Shown: piece by piece, positions 40,623 to 49,749 of the stretch
Layout of the letters: each line of letters starts with the position of its first letter
How positions within the stretch are numbered: position 1 is the stretch's first letter
From: an uncultured Anaerotruncus sp.
Lineage (GTDB): Bacteria > Bacillota > Clostridia > Oscillospirales > Ruminococcaceae
Length of the DNA stretch: 56,603 nt
Direction of reading: 5' to 3'
NCBI GenBank assembly: GCA_944385965.1
Contig: CALWZG010000019.1
Coordinates: 1-56,603 of the forward strand
Position numbers and translations under genes: made by a program
The notes under the pieces: generated by a model
Databases searched by the model: none
The model's input: only the letters and a program-made list of their open reading frames with translations
Told to the model about the DNA's origin: nothing

Positions 40623-41900
40623 ATGTCAATTCAAATCCCTTATGGTCATGGTTTTTTGAGTATGGAACCACCAGAGGGCAAAAGCTATGAAGTACTCAAC
40701 TCCAACGCTGCCGCTATGGGCAGTGAGCTTAGCGGAGAGGAATTGGTTCGTCAGGCCATGGCCGCTCCAATTGGCTCCCCCACTTTAAAGGAGCTGGCGA
40801 AAGGAAAGAAAACAGCTGTCATTATCATCAGCGACCACACCCGTCCGGTCCCCAGCAAGGAGATTCTGCCTCCCATGCTGGAGGAGCTGCGGGAGGGCAA
40901 TCCTGAGATTGATGTGACCCTTCTGGTGGCCACTGGCTGCCATCGGCTCACCACCACTGAGGAAATTGAGCGGAAAATCGGCCCTGAGCTGGCTGCCAAG
41001 GAAAAAATCAAGGTCCATGACTGCGAAAGCCCGGACAACATCCAGATTGGGATTTTGCCTTCAGGGGCTCCCTTGGTCATTGACAAAACCGCTGTGGATG
41101 CGGATTTGGTGGTGGCGGAGGGCTTTATTGAGCCTCACTTCTTCGCCGGCTTCTCCGGCGGACGCAAGAGCATCCTGCCGGGCATCTGTGACCGGGCTAC
41201 TGTGTTTGGAAACCATTGCAGCGCCTTCATCAGCGACCCCTATTCCAGGACCGGCGTTCTGGAGGGGAACCCCATCCATCGGGATATGGTGGCGGCTGTG
41301 CGCATGGCCAATCTGCAATACATTGTGAATGTAATTCTGGACCCTGCCCATAAAACGGTGGCGGCTTTCGCGGGAGACCCAGTAGAGGCCCACTTAAAGG
41401 GCTGTGAGACCCTACGGAATTACTGTGGGGTGAAGCCTCAGCGGAAGGGAGACATTATCGTTACTTCCAACGGGGGAGAACCTCTGGACCAGAATATTTA
41501 CCAGGCTGTAAAGAGCATGACAGCGGGAGAGGCCGCTGCTGCTCCTGGCGGCGTGATTGTGTTATGCTCCAAGTGCGCTGATGGCACAGGGAGTGACGAT
41601 TTTTACGCCGCTATGCGGGATTGCAAAGACGCGGCGTCCTTCCTGAAGGAAATTGAGCAGATTCCGCAAGATAAAACCATCCGTGACCAGTGGCAGTATC
41701 AGGTGCTTTGCCGGGTCCTGGCCAACCATCGGGTAATTTTTGTTACCGACCCTCAATGGGAATCCATTGTGCGGGAAATGAAGATGGATTATGCCCCTAC
41801 CGTTCAGGCGGGCCTGGAAATGGCTTACGCGGACCGGGGGCCGGACGCCCATCTGGTTGTGATTCCTGATGGTATCTCGGTAATTGTAGACGGACAATAA
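40623..41900 (+). CDS. LarA-like nickel-pincer racemase/epimerase
   Basis: A 425-residue protein of the lactate racemase family. It keeps the LarA positions: D71 and R74 (SDHTRP), H107 (ATGCHR), H172 and the cofactor-binding Lys182 (PHFFAGFSGGRK) and H198 (GNH). These enzymes invert 2-hydroxy acids such as lactate or malate, or sugar acids, using a nickel-pincer nucleotide. The cofactor genes larB, larC and larE are not in this window. The TTT importer downstream and the shared operator suggest that the substrate is an imported hydroxy acid. Confidence 0.85.
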   Translation: MSIQIPYGHGFLSMEPPEGKSYEVLNSNAAAMGSELSGEELVRQAMAAPIGSPTLKELAKGKKTAVIIISDHTRPVPSKEILPPMLEELREGNPEIDVTLLVATGCHRLTTTEEIERKIGPELAAKEKIKVHDCESPDNIQIGILPSGAPLVIDKTAVDADLVVAEGFIEPHFFAGFSGGRKSILPGICDRATVFGNHCSAFISDPYSRTGVLEGNPIHRDMVAAVRMANLQYIVNVILDPAHKTVAAFAGDPVEAHLKGCETLRNYCGVKPQRKGDIIVTSNGGEPLDQNIYQAVKSMTAGEAAAAPGGVIVLCSKCADGTGSDDFYAAMRDCKDAASFLKEIEQIPQDKTIRDQWQYQVLCRVLANHRVIFVTDPQWESIVREMKMDYAPTVQAGLEMAYADRGPDAHLVVIPDGISVIVDGQ

Positions 41901-41910
41901 AATGCATACA

Positions 41911-41943
41911 AAAATGGCGAACCAGGGTGGTGCGCCATTTTTG
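41911..41943 (+). terminator. Terminator of the LarA-like gene
   Basis: AAATGGCG (41912-41919) pairs with CGCCATTT (41933-41940), followed by further T. Confidence 0.85.
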
Positions 41944-42125
41944 CTGTTTCAGACATATAAATCTGGGTAAGAAATAGGTTCCCAAAAGGACAAATTTTAT
42001 CAAAAAATAAATTTGTATGAAAGATTTTGTACAATTACACAGACCGTATTTCCTTTTTGCATAAAAAACTTGATAATATTCGGTCAGCTTGGCTATTGTT
42101 TTTAAATTGATAAAGTATTATCATA

Positions 42126-42137
42126 ATTGCATACAAT
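42126..42137. promoter_or_regulatory. ATTGCATACAAT, predicted GntR operator 2
   Basis: One mismatch from the palindrome at 40559, 37 bases before the start of the GntR gene, overlapping a likely -10 region. It suggests autoregulation. The rest of 41944-42173 is AT-rich and without a gene. Confidence 0.6.
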
Positions 42138-42173
42138 CTACACTTTAGATTGTAAAGCTCTGGGAGGTAGCTT

Positions 42174-42860
42174 ATGAACGGCGCAAAACAGCCTGTAATT
42201 AACTCAACAATACAGGAACAAGTATACAATATTATCCGAACAGAAGTCATGAACGGGGTTTTCGCTGAGGGCGAGCAGCTCAAAGAGGCAGAACTGGCCC
42301 AAAGGTTTAATGTGAGCCGTTCCCCAGTGCGGGAAGCCTTGCGCCGGTTGGCGGGGGATGGAATCCTGATGATTAGCCCCAATCGGGGAATCTTTGTCAG
42401 AGAGTTCAGCGCCAAATATATTCTGGATGTTTTAGACCTGCGCATCATCTTGGAAAAGCGGGGCATTGAACATTCGGTGGAGATGCTGACCCCGGAAATT
42501 CGTCAGACATTGCAGTCTATGCGGGGGGAAATGAGCTATGTAATCTCCCATGGGCGGTATAACCTGGAGAAACATGACGCTTTGGATACCGCTTTCCATG
42601 GCTTGATTATGGACTTTAACGACAACGAGTTCATCAGTGAGGTGGCGGAAAAAATATCAGCCCTGAACTCCATGTTCCGGAATGTGTCCCTTCAATCCCC
42701 GGAACGAGCCTATGAATCCCAGGTAGAGCATATCCAGCTGATTGACTGCTTGCTGGAGGGGAACATCGAGCAGGCGGTGCGAATCAATGATGGCCATATT
42801 GGCCGGACGAAAAGGCGTGTCATTGGGGAGTTCCAAAAACGAAAACACCAGGGCGCCTGA
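42174..42860 (+). CDS. GntR/FCD-family transcriptional regulator 2
   Basis: A 228-residue regulator with a winged helix (VYNIIRTEVMNG, AELAQRFNVSRSPVREALRRLAGDGIL) and an FCD domain (LDLRIILEKRGIE, ALDTAFHGLIMDF, EHIQLIDCLLEG) with the usual Asp/His ligand positions. It lies between the LarA-like gene and the TTT transporter, and three ATTGTATACAAT-like sites flank these genes. It most likely represses them until the imported acid binds. GGGAGG precedes the ATG. Confidence 0.92.
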   Translation: MNGAKQPVINSTIQEQVYNIIRTEVMNGVFAEGEQLKEAELAQRFNVSRSPVREALRRLAGDGILMISPNRGIFVREFSAKYILDVLDLRIILEKRGIEHSVEMLTPEIRQTLQSMRGEMSYVISHGRYNLEKHDALDTAFHGLIMDFNDNEFISEVAEKISALNSMFRNVSLQSPERAYESQVEHIQLIDCLLEGNIEQAVRINDGHIGRTKRRVIGEFQKRKHQGA

Positions 42861-42872
42861 GTATTTTGGTAG

Positions 42873-42884
42873 ATTGTATTCATT
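42873..42884. promoter_or_regulatory. ATTGTATTCATT, predicted GntR operator 3
   Basis: Two mismatches from the palindrome at 40559, 60 bases before the TTT binding-protein gene. Confidence 0.45.
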
Positions 42885-42943
42885 TTCCAACTGCCCGGTA
42901 AATGAATACCGCAATAAAAGATAGAAAGATGGAGGAAAAAGAA

Positions 42944-44059
42944 ATGAAAAAGAACAGATTTGTGGCGGGCTTGCTGTCCGCGGCGATGATGGTTTCAGTA
43001 CTGGCGGGCTGTGGTGGTTCCACTGCCGCAAGCTCCAGTGAGAGTTCCAGTCAGGCCCCGGCTTCTTCCAGTGAAGCTGCCAGTTCCGCGGCTTCCGGCG
43101 AGAGCGAGGCGGCGGGAGAAGCTGCTACCGAAGGCGCTGTGAAAAAGCCTGATAACTTCCCTAAAAAGGAAATCACCTTGATTATCCCCTTTGCGGCTGG
43201 CGGTGCCTTTGATGTTATGGCCCGTACCCTGCAGCCTATCATTAAAGAAAATGATGATATCAACCTGATTGTAACCTGTGTAGAGGGCGGCGGTTCCGCT
43301 GTTGGCGTCACCCAGACCCTGACCTCCAAACCCGATGGCTACACCATTGGCTTTGGTTCTACCTCTTACCTGGGCCTCATCGCTCAGGGCCGTATGCAGA
43401 TGGACCCCACCAATGCGGACTTCCTGTGCAGCATTTCTTCCGACCCCATGGTTCTGGTAGCTAAGGCTGATGGCCCTTATCAGACCGCTGAGGATTACAT
43501 CAACGCTGCTAAAGAGAATCCCGGCACCATCACTTTGGGCAACCCTGGCACCAACAACACCAACCAGGCTTCCGCTAAGTTCCTGGATATGGCAGTTGGC
43601 GACGGCACCTTCCAGCTGACCCCCTTCAGCGATGGTGACGCCCGTGTGGTAACTGAGATTTTGGGCGGACATCTGGACGCTGGCGTTCTCAAACCCAACA
43701 GCTGCATGAGCCAGCTGAAATCCGGTGAGCTGAAAATCCTGGCCACCTTCACCAAAGAGCGGCTGGAATCCTTCCCCGACGTCCCCACCTTTGAGGAGCT
43801 GGGCTATGATGTGTTCCCCTATGGCGATGTAGCTCAGACTGTCTGCTTCGCTCTGGCTCCTAAGGGTCTGGACCCCGAGATTAAAGCTTATCTGTCGGAT
43901 GTTCTCTATCGGGCTACCCAGTCTGAGGAGTTCCAGGCATTGGCCGCTGAGGGCGGTTTCGAGGCTCCTGGTATCCATGGCGAGGAGCTGGATGAGTATG
44001 TAGGCACCTTGTATGAGAGTGCTGAAATCCTGGCTGAGAAGGTATTCTCCGCTGCGTAA
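42944..44059 (+). CDS. tctC: Tripartite tricarboxylate (TTT) transporter binding lipoprotein
   Basis: A 371-residue lipoprotein with signal peptide, lipobox (LAGC), a Ser/Ala/Glu linker and a TctC/Bug domain. The domain shows KEITLIIPFAAGGAFDVMAR, VEGGGSAVGVTQTL and KPDGYTIGFGS, a typical Bug-family ligand loop. It captures a carboxylic acid for TctAB. GGAGG lies 9 bases before ATG 42944, which also gives the proper signal peptide. A strong hairpin follows the gene. Confidence 0.93.
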   Translation: MKKNRFVAGLLSAAMMVSVLAGCGGSTAASSSESSSQAPASSSEAASSAASGESEAAGEAATEGAVKKPDNFPKKEITLIIPFAAGGAFDVMARTLQPIIKENDDINLIVTCVEGGGSAVGVTQTLTSKPDGYTIGFGSTSYLGLIAQGRMQMDPTNADFLCSISSDPMVLVAKADGPYQTAEDYINAAKENPGTITLGNPGTNNTNQASAKFLDMAVGDGTFQLTPFSDGDARVVTEILGGHLDAGVLKPNSCMSQLKSGELKILATFTKERLESFPDVPTFEELGYDVFPYGDVAQTVCFALAPKGLDPEIKAYLSDVLYRATQSEEFQALAAEGGFEAPGIHGEELDEYVGTLYESAEILAEKVFSAA

Positions 44060-44078
44060 GTTAAGTTAGATGCCGAAT

Positions 44079-44120
44079 GCCTGCCCGCGTCCCTGGCGGG
44101 GCGCGGGCAGGCCATGTTTT
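44079..44120 (+). terminator. Hairpin between tctC and tctB
   Basis: GCCTGCCCGCG (44079-44089) pairs with CGCGGGCAGGC (44102-44112), then CATGTTTTT. It is likely a partial terminator that favours binding-protein mRNA. Confidence 0.75.
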
Positions 44121-44168
44121 TAAAGGGAATGGTCGCTTGGCGACTAAAATTCGGACAGGAAAGAATTG

Positions 44169-44675
44169 GTGAAAGCGATGCAAAGAAACAGCAAGATTTT
44201 TGAGCTGGGCGTTTCCATAATGCTGTTTTGCTTGGCAGGGTTCCTTATTTACGTTGCCAACACGACTGGTATGCCAGCTTCTGATGGAATGTCTTCCATG
44301 GATTTCCCCCGAGGGATTTTCGTGGTGATGATGATTCTGTGTGCTTATGTGGGTGTGAACTCTGTTTTCTGGTTTATGAAACATCCCAAAACAGCTGAGG
44401 AATCCAGCAAGCCAAAAGAGCCAATGGTAAAACGGAAAGCGGTTCTTACCTTTATCTTTATCTGCATTTACGCCCTCTTGTGGAATGTGATTGGATTCTC
44501 CTTGAGTACATTCGTTTTCTTTACGGTGGAATCCAGAATGCTGGACAGCAAGCGCCCCTTGAAATGGGCTATCATCATTGGCTTGGGTGCCATGGTGCTG
44601 ATGTATCTGGTGTTTGGCGTGTTGTTCAAGGTACAGTTCCCGGAACCCATTTTGGAAATGGTTCGCGGCTACTAA
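44169..44675 (+). CDS. tctB: TTT transporter small permease
   Basis: A protein of about 168 residues with four hydrophobic helices and the TctB layout. A short N-terminus precedes helix 1 (LGVSIMLFCLAGFLIYVA), and FPRGIFVVMMILC and a C-terminal KRPLKWAIIIGLGAMVLMYLV-type helix follow. AGGAAAG is 5 bases before GTG 44169; ATG 44178 is an alternative start. It lies 18 bases before tctA. Confidence 0.87.
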   Translation: MKAMQRNSKIFELGVSIMLFCLAGFLIYVANTTGMPASDGMSSMDFPRGIFVVMMILCAYVGVNSVFWFMKHPKTAEESSKPKEPMVKRKAVLTFIFICIYALLWNVIGFSLSTFVFFTVESRMLDSKRPLKWAIIIGLGAMVLMYLVFGVLFKVQFPEPILEMVRGY

Positions 44676-44693
44676 AAGAAGGGAGGACTTGTC

Positions 44694-46211
44694 ATGGATT
44701 TTAACGTATTTATCAGTGGCGTTCTGGCCACAATTACTGACCCCCTGACCCTTCTTTTGGTATTTGTGGGGACCTTTATGGGACTGATTTTTGGTTCCTT
44801 GCCAGGATTGACCGCCTCTATGGGAATCGCCCTGCTGATTCCCCTGACCTTTACATTGGACCCGGTTCCCGCCATCGGTATGATGCTGGGATGCTATGTA
44901 GGCGGTATCGCGGGAGGCGCTGTGGCAGCCATCCTGCTGAACATTCCCGGAACCCCTTCCTCGGTGGTTACCACCATCGATGGTTACCCTATGGCCCGGC
45001 AGGGCAAAGCTGGTGAAGCTTTGGGCTGGGCGGTATTCTCCTCTGGCTTCGGCGGCCTGATCAGCTGGCTGATTCTGGTTATTGCGGCGCCTTCTCTGGC
45101 GGTGCTCTGCACCAGCTTCTCCGCTCCGGAGTACGCCTCTCTGGCGCTGTTTGGATTGACCATTATCGCTGCTGTTTCCGGCAAAAACTTGGCCAAAGGT
45201 GTCATCGCCGGTCTGCTGGGACTGATGCTTTCCTTTGTGGGCGTTGACCCAATCTGGGGAGAGCTGCGCTTTACCTTCAACAACATCAACCTGATGAGCG
45301 GCATTAACCTGCTGCCCGCCTTGATTGGTTTCTACTCCATTCCTCAGATTTTGGAGAGCTGCACCGAGGAGAATAAGGTGGATACCTCTGGTATTCATTT
45401 GACCCTGAAGGACATTATTCCCCCACCCAAGAAAATGTGGGAGTCCAAAATCAACATCATCCGTTCCAGCCTCATTGGTACCGCCATCGGTATCATTCCG
45501 GCGGCTGGTGCCAACATCGCCGCTTTCTTGGCTTATGACCAGGCCAAGCGCTTCTCCAAAGATCCAGAGTCCTTTGGAAAAGGAAATCACAATGGAATCA
45601 TCGCTTCTGAGGCATCCAACAATGGTGTCTGCGGCGGTGCTATGGTTCCCCTGCTTACCCTGGGTATCCCTGGCGATGCGGTAACCGCTGTTCTGCTGGG
45701 TGGTTTGATGATTCAAGGTCTGACCCCAGGCTCCATCCTGTTTAAGGAGCATATGGATGTGGTTATCGGTATGTTCACCACCATGTTCATTGGAACCATC
45801 CTGATGGTGCTGATTCAGTTGGTAGGCATCAAGCTGTTCGTTAAGGTTCTGAGCGTTCCCACCAACTATCTGAACGCCGCTCTGGTGGTTCTGTCCCTGG
45901 TAGGTTCTTACGCTCTGCGCAACAACATTTTTGATGTGGGCATCACCATTGTCCTGGGCCTCATCGGTTACATCATGACCAGAGGCGGTTTCCCCATGGC
46001 ACCTACTGTTTTGGGTCTGGTGCTGGGAACCATGTTCGAGCGCGAGATGCGTCTGGCTCTGCGCAGCAGCCACAACGACTGGTCCATCTTCTTCACTCGC
46101 CCTGTGGCCTGCGTGTTTGTTATCATTTCTTTCCTCTTTGTGATCAACTCTTTGTATAAAGCTTGGAAAGAAAAACAAAAAGAAAAGGCGCTCAAGCCGC
46201 CTAACTTATAA
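44694..46211 (+). CDS. tctA: TTT transporter large permease
   Basis: A 505-residue protein of the TctA family with about eleven to twelve helices. Marks are FGSLPGLTASMGIALLIPLTF, LNIPGTPSSVVTTIDGYPMARQGKAGEAL and the second-half repeat GIIPAAGANIAAFLAYDQAKR followed by TLGIPGDAVTAVLLGG. The two PG-containing loops form the central transport site. AGGGAGG precedes the ATG. Confidence 0.95.
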   Translation: MDFNVFISGVLATITDPLTLLLVFVGTFMGLIFGSLPGLTASMGIALLIPLTFTLDPVPAIGMMLGCYVGGIAGGAVAAILLNIPGTPSSVVTTIDGYPMARQGKAGEALGWAVFSSGFGGLISWLILVIAAPSLAVLCTSFSAPEYASLALFGLTIIAAVSGKNLAKGVIAGLLGLMLSFVGVDPIWGELRFTFNNINLMSGINLLPALIGFYSIPQILESCTEENKVDTSGIHLTLKDIIPPPKKMWESKINIIRSSLIGTAIGIIPAAGANIAAFLAYDQAKRFSKDPESFGKGNHNGIIASEASNNGVCGGAMVPLLTLGIPGDAVTAVLLGGLMIQGLTPGSILFKEHMDVVIGMFTTMFIGTILMVLIQLVGIKLFVKVLSVPTNYLNAALVVLSLVGSYALRNNIFDVGITIVLGLIGYIMTRGGFPMAPTVLGLVLGTMFEREMRLALRSSHNDWSIFFTRPVACVFVIISFLFVINSLYKAWKEKQKEKALKPPNL

Positions 46212-46248
46212 AAAACAAGCCATGGATTTTTTCCATGGCTTGTTTTTT
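46210..46248. terminator. Bidirectional terminator between tctA and the mutarotase gene
   Basis: AAAAAACAAGCCATGGA and TCCATGGCTTGTTTTTT form a long stem with a short T-rich loop between convergent genes. Confidence 0.92.
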
Positions 46249-46266
46249 ATCTTGGGGAAAAATCCT

Positions 46267-47346
46267 TTATTCCTGGGGCAGGGTGTCCCGGCAGCCAAAT
46301 TGATACACGGTGGTGTGGTCATAGGTCTGTCCGGGTCTGAGAATAGGCTGCTCCCATTGGGGATGATGGATGGCGTCCGGGAAATACTGGGTCTCCAGAC
46401 AGAACCCCGAACGGCGTCCATAGAGGGTCTGGTTTTTGCCTCGCTGGGTTCCATCAATAAAATTACCGCAGTATAATTGAACCCCTGGCATGGTGGTGGA
46501 ACAGGTCAGATACCTTCCTGAGATGGGGTCATAGGCTTCGGCGCAGGGGCGCAGGGTTCCACATGCCCCTTGAATGACCCAGTTGTGGTCGTATCCAGAG
46601 CAATTTTCCAGCTGCTGGAAGGAATCGTTGATTCGCTCTCCAATTCGATGGAAACTCCGGAAATCCATGGGGGTGTGGTCCACCGGTAAAAGGGTTCCGG
46701 TAGGGATGGCGTGATTGTCCACCTCGGTAAAGAAGTCTGCGTAAAGCTTCAAATATTGTCCCAGCATCACTCCAGCGTTGTGTCCGCTCAGGTTAAAATA
46801 GCTGTGGTTGGTCAGATTGCACAGGGTGGGACGGTCACAGGAAGCTTGGTAGTGGATGGAAAGCTGGTTGTTCTGGCTGAACTGGAAATGAACTGTAACC
46901 TCCAGGGTACCGGGATAAAACTGGTCTCCGTCGGGACTTTTGTGGGATAAAAGCAGACTTTCCTCTTGTTCTCCCTTTACAATTTCAGCCTGCCATACAA
47001 CCGAGTCAAACCCTTTCAAGCCTCCATGGAGATGATTCTCTCCGTCGTTGCAATCCAGCTGGTAGGACTGGCCATCCAAAGTAAAGCTGCCTTTGGCAAT
47101 CCGGTTGGCGCAGCGTCCTACCGTAGCCCCAAAGAAGTATTTCCGGGACTCGTATCCCGCCACATCGTCATAGCCTAAAACCACGTCTCCCAGCTGCCCC
47201 TCCCGGTCCGGCACCAGAATGGAAACCACTGTGCCGCCATAATCACAGATACGGACACAGGCCCCGGTATTGTTGGTAAGGGTATAGAGGGTGACCTTTT
47301 CCCCCTGGCGGGTGACCCCAAAAGGAGCTGAGGTAATTTTTGTCAT
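46267..47346 (-). CDS. galM: Galactose mutarotase / aldose 1-epimerase
   Basis: A 359-residue aldose 1-epimerase that speeds interconversion of alpha and beta anomers. Catalytic-site motifs are GRCANRI, NHLHGG, NLTNHSYFNL (catalytic His) and CLETQYFPDA (catalytic Glu). Length is standard. The ATG at 47346 has AGGAGG 6 bases upstream; the extra six residues of the longer frame are unlikely. It has its own promoter and shares a terminator with tctA. Confidence 0.93.
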   Translation of the reverse strand: MTKITSAPFGVTRQGEKVTLYTLTNNTGACVRICDYGGTVVSILVPDREGQLGDVVLGYDDVAGYESRKYFFGATVGRCANRIAKGSFTLDGQSYQLDCNDGENHLHGGLKGFDSVVWQAEIVKGEQEESLLLSHKSPDGDQFYPGTLEVTVHFQFSQNNQLSIHYQASCDRPTLCNLTNHSYFNLSGHNAGVMLGQYLKLYADFFTEVDNHAIPTGTLLPVDHTPMDFRSFHRIGERINDSFQQLENCSGYDHNWVIQGACGTLRPCAEAYDPISGRYLTCSTTMPGVQLYCGNFIDGTQRGKNQTLYGRRSGFCLETQYFPDAIHHPQWEQPILRPGQTYDHTTVYQFGCRDTLPQE

Positions 47347-47422
47347 AAGACAGCCTCCTAACAAATTTAATGGTCCGGCTCAAAAGCCGGTTGTGTGGAA
47401 TGGGAAACCTTCTGCTGTTCTT

Positions 47423-47451
47423 ATCATACCCCCACAGGAATGGAAAGACAA
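47423..47451 (-). promoter_or_regulatory. Promoter of galM
   Basis: On the minus strand, TTGTCT (46-51 of 47400) and TATGAT (23-28 of 47400) have a 17-base spacer. Confidence 0.65.
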
Positions 47452-47503
47452 CCCTGTCAAACGCTGAAAAGAAAAAAGGTTTCCAGAGGGTGAAAGGTAC
47501 AAG

Positions 47504-47533
47504 TTGAAGGATTCTCACCTTCTGTGATAAAAT
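47504..47533 (+). promoter_or_regulatory. Promoter of the 47585 membrane protein gene
   Basis: TTGAAG (47504-47509) and TAAAAT (47528-47533) with an 18-base spacer. Confidence 0.55.
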
Positions 47534-47584
47534 GAAAAAAGAAAAAATCCCTTTGATAGGTGAATGAAAAGGAGGCGGCTCCTG

Positions 47585-47995
47585 ATGGAAAGGAAATCCG
47601 CTCAAACGCTGCTGATTTTGGATGGTACAGTTACCATTTTGATTGGTCTGGGGACTCTGATGATTGACTTCTATTATTTTGCTGAAGGCAGAGGGCTCTT
47701 TGTGATTGGGGCGCTGGTGCAGATGGGGATGGATTGCCTATGGGTTGTGCCTCTGTTTTTATCCGGGTTCCTGCTGATTGCTTCCGCAAGCTTTTCTTTC
47801 TTTTCGGAAAGGGGCCGGTGGGGGCTTTGGCTGGCTGGCACTTTGTTGCAGCTTTTAGGGTGGCTTTTGGGATGGATGATACGGCGTTGGGTTCTGGGTG
47901 TGCTTTTGGAAGGATTCTGCCAGCTGCTTTTGGTGTTGGGGGTATTGGGGCTGCTGTCCTGTATCATCACCGGTATCAAGAGGAAAAGAACTTGA
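47585..47995 (+). CDS. Small four-helix membrane protein
   Basis: A 136-residue protein with four hydrophobic stretches (LLILDGTVTILIGLGTLM, GALVQMGMDCLWVVPLFLSG, LWLAGTLLQLLGWLLGW, LLLVLGVLGLLSCIITG) and a basic C-terminus. AAGGAGG lies 8 bases before ATG 47585. No homology that I recognise. It is monocistronic between the mutarotase promoter region and a bidirectional terminator. Confidence 0.65.
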   Translation: MERKSAQTLLILDGTVTILIGLGTLMIDFYYFAEGRGLFVIGALVQMGMDCLWVVPLFLSGFLLIASASFSFFSERGRWGLWLAGTLLQLLGWLLGWMIRRWVLGVLLEGFCQLLLVLGVLGLLSCIITGIKRKRT

Positions 47996-48070
47996 CCCGT
48001 CAGCCCAAACCCTTGGGACAATGGCTGCAAGGATATACTGCGGAAGGCCTTTTTCCAAACCTATAAAAAG

Positions 48071-48112
48071 AAAAAGCTCTTGTTTTCACGTGATGAAAAC
48101 AGGAGCTTTTTT
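48071..48112. terminator. Bidirectional terminator before the FGGY kinase gene
   Basis: AAAAAGCTCTTGTTTTC and GAAAACAGGAGCTTTTTT pair around ACGTGAT with one mismatch, between convergent genes. Confidence 0.88.
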
Positions 48113-48171
48113 CAGGATAAAGAGGATATGGAATTGGACCTCATGCCCTCCTCCATTCAGAACGCTGTAAG

Positions 48172-49686
48172 TCAATACAGGTCCTTGATTTGCTGGTAAA
48201 GCCGTTTGTATTTATCAAATTGCTGCTGATAAAGAGCTGCCGCTTCCTTGCGGGGCTCCAGCAAACGGCCTCCTTGGGCCAGGCGTTTTCCAAAATTATA
48301 GGGAATCTCTTTCAGCCCAATGCTTTGGGCCGCAATAATCACATCCCCTAAAGTTTCGGTTTCGTTGGACTTCAGCTGAATCACAGGCCGGTCCAGTACA
48401 TCCGCAAAGATTTGGCACCACACCTGGCTGTTGGCTACCCCTCCGCCGATAGGGATGGGGCGGCTCTTGTCCTGGGAACCTGGCATGATGCTGATGCAGT
48501 CCTGCATGGAGAAGGCTACCCCTTCCATCACCGCCCGCAAAAAGTCCCCATAATTGGACCCCAGGCCCATGCCGAAAAATACCCCTCTGGCTTTTGGATC
48601 CCAGATAGGGGCTTTCTCCCCCGCCAGATAAGGCAGGTACAGAAGCCCTCCCGCTCCAGGGGCAGAGTCTTGAACCAGCTGGTCCATATATTGATATAAG
48701 GGGACGCCTTTTTGGTTGGCGGCACTTTCCACCGCTCCCCCAAATACATCCCGGAACCACCGCAGCGAGATACCAGCGTTATCGGTAGACTGCACAATGG
48801 TATATCGGCCATCAAAGGGACTTCTGATATTCAAAAGCCGCTTGTCGAAGATAGGTTCCCCGCTGATATAGCAGACCCTTCCGCTGCTTCCAATGGTAAA
48901 GGCCGCATCCCCTGGGTCGGTAGCGCCGGCGGCGGCGGTTGCCACAGCGGTATCCAAACATCCGGCGGAGACCGGGGTGCCCTCCTTCAATCCCGTCTGC
49001 TGGGCCGCCCATTTGGAGACGCCTGCCACAATATCACAGGAGCTGTAAGGCTTTGGAAGCAGCCGGTGAGGAACCTGGGCTTTCTCTACAATTTCCTCTG
49101 ACCATTCCCCGGTGCGGATGTCCGCCATAATCGTCAAGCTGGTACGGGGACGGTTCATGGAGAATTCCCCGGTCAGCTTATGGATGATAAACCCGCTGGG
49201 CATCAGCATTTTTTCCGCTCGTTCCACCAGCTCAGGGCGGTTATCAATCAGCCAGCGCAGAGAGGGCAGGCAGAAGGTCCCTTTGGCCAAACGGTTGGCC
49301 GTAACCTGGAATACCAATTCCTCCCCCACATGCTCCCGCAGCCACTCCACCTGAGGGTCCGCCCGCAGGTCATGGTGGCCAATGGCGTTGTATACTGGGT
49401 TTCCATCCTTATCTACCAGGGTCAGCGCATTGGTGCAGCTGACCCCAATGGCGGCTACACGGCTGCTGTCAATTCCCTGACGGGTAAAACAGTCTCTCAG
49501 ATTGTTCTGTACTGCTTCCCACCAGCGGGCGGGGTCCTGCTCGGTCCACCCCTCCTGGGGATGAATCATGGGATATTCCTGATAAGCGTGGGCCACAATG
49601 GTTCCCTTTAAATCATACAGGGAGCATTTGGTGCCAGTAGTTCCCACGTCAATTCCAAGCAAAAGGGTATTTTCATCTATGGACAT
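48172..49686 (-). CDS. FGGY-family carbohydrate kinase
   Basis: A 504-residue sugar kinase. The N-terminal ATPase motif is GIDVGTTGTKCSLYD, followed by EQDPARWW, a candidate catalytic Asp in AGCLDTAVATAAAG, LPYLAGEKAPIWDPKARG and the signature GGGVANSQVWCQIFADVLDRPV. It resembles xylulokinase and other ketose kinases, but the substrate cannot be read from the sequence. It lies 63 bases downstream of a class II aldolase gene, so phosphorylation followed by aldol cleavage is the likely scheme. AGGAGG precedes the start. Confidence 0.9.
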   Translation of the reverse strand: MSIDENTLLLGIDVGTTGTKCSLYDLKGTIVAHAYQEYPMIHPQEGWTEQDPARWWEAVQNNLRDCFTRQGIDSSRVAAIGVSCTNALTLVDKDGNPVYNAIGHHDLRADPQVEWLREHVGEELVFQVTANRLAKGTFCLPSLRWLIDNRPELVERAEKMLMPSGFIIHKLTGEFSMNRPRTSLTIMADIRTGEWSEEIVEKAQVPHRLLPKPYSSCDIVAGVSKWAAQQTGLKEGTPVSAGCLDTAVATAAAGATDPGDAAFTIGSSGRVCYISGEPIFDKRLLNIRSPFDGRYTIVQSTDNAGISLRWFRDVFGGAVESAANQKGVPLYQYMDQLVQDSAPGAGGLLYLPYLAGEKAPIWDPKARGVFFGMGLGSNYGDFLRAVMEGVAFSMQDCISIMPGSQDKSRPIPIGGGVANSQVWCQIFADVLDRPVIQLKSNETETLGDVIIAAQSIGLKEIPYNFGKRLAQGGRLLEPRKEAAALYQQQFDKYKRLYQQIKDLY

Positions 49687-49749
49687 TGGAAAAACCTCCT
49701 ATTTTCGCTGTAAGCCACCCCCCTCAGTTTATTGGTATGGCTTGGGGAT

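Noticed and set aside
44061..46178. A 705-codon open frame on the minus strand opposite tctB and tctA
   Set aside because: It is a His/Gln/Gly-rich shadow of strongly conserved transporter genes on the other strand, with no ribosome site.
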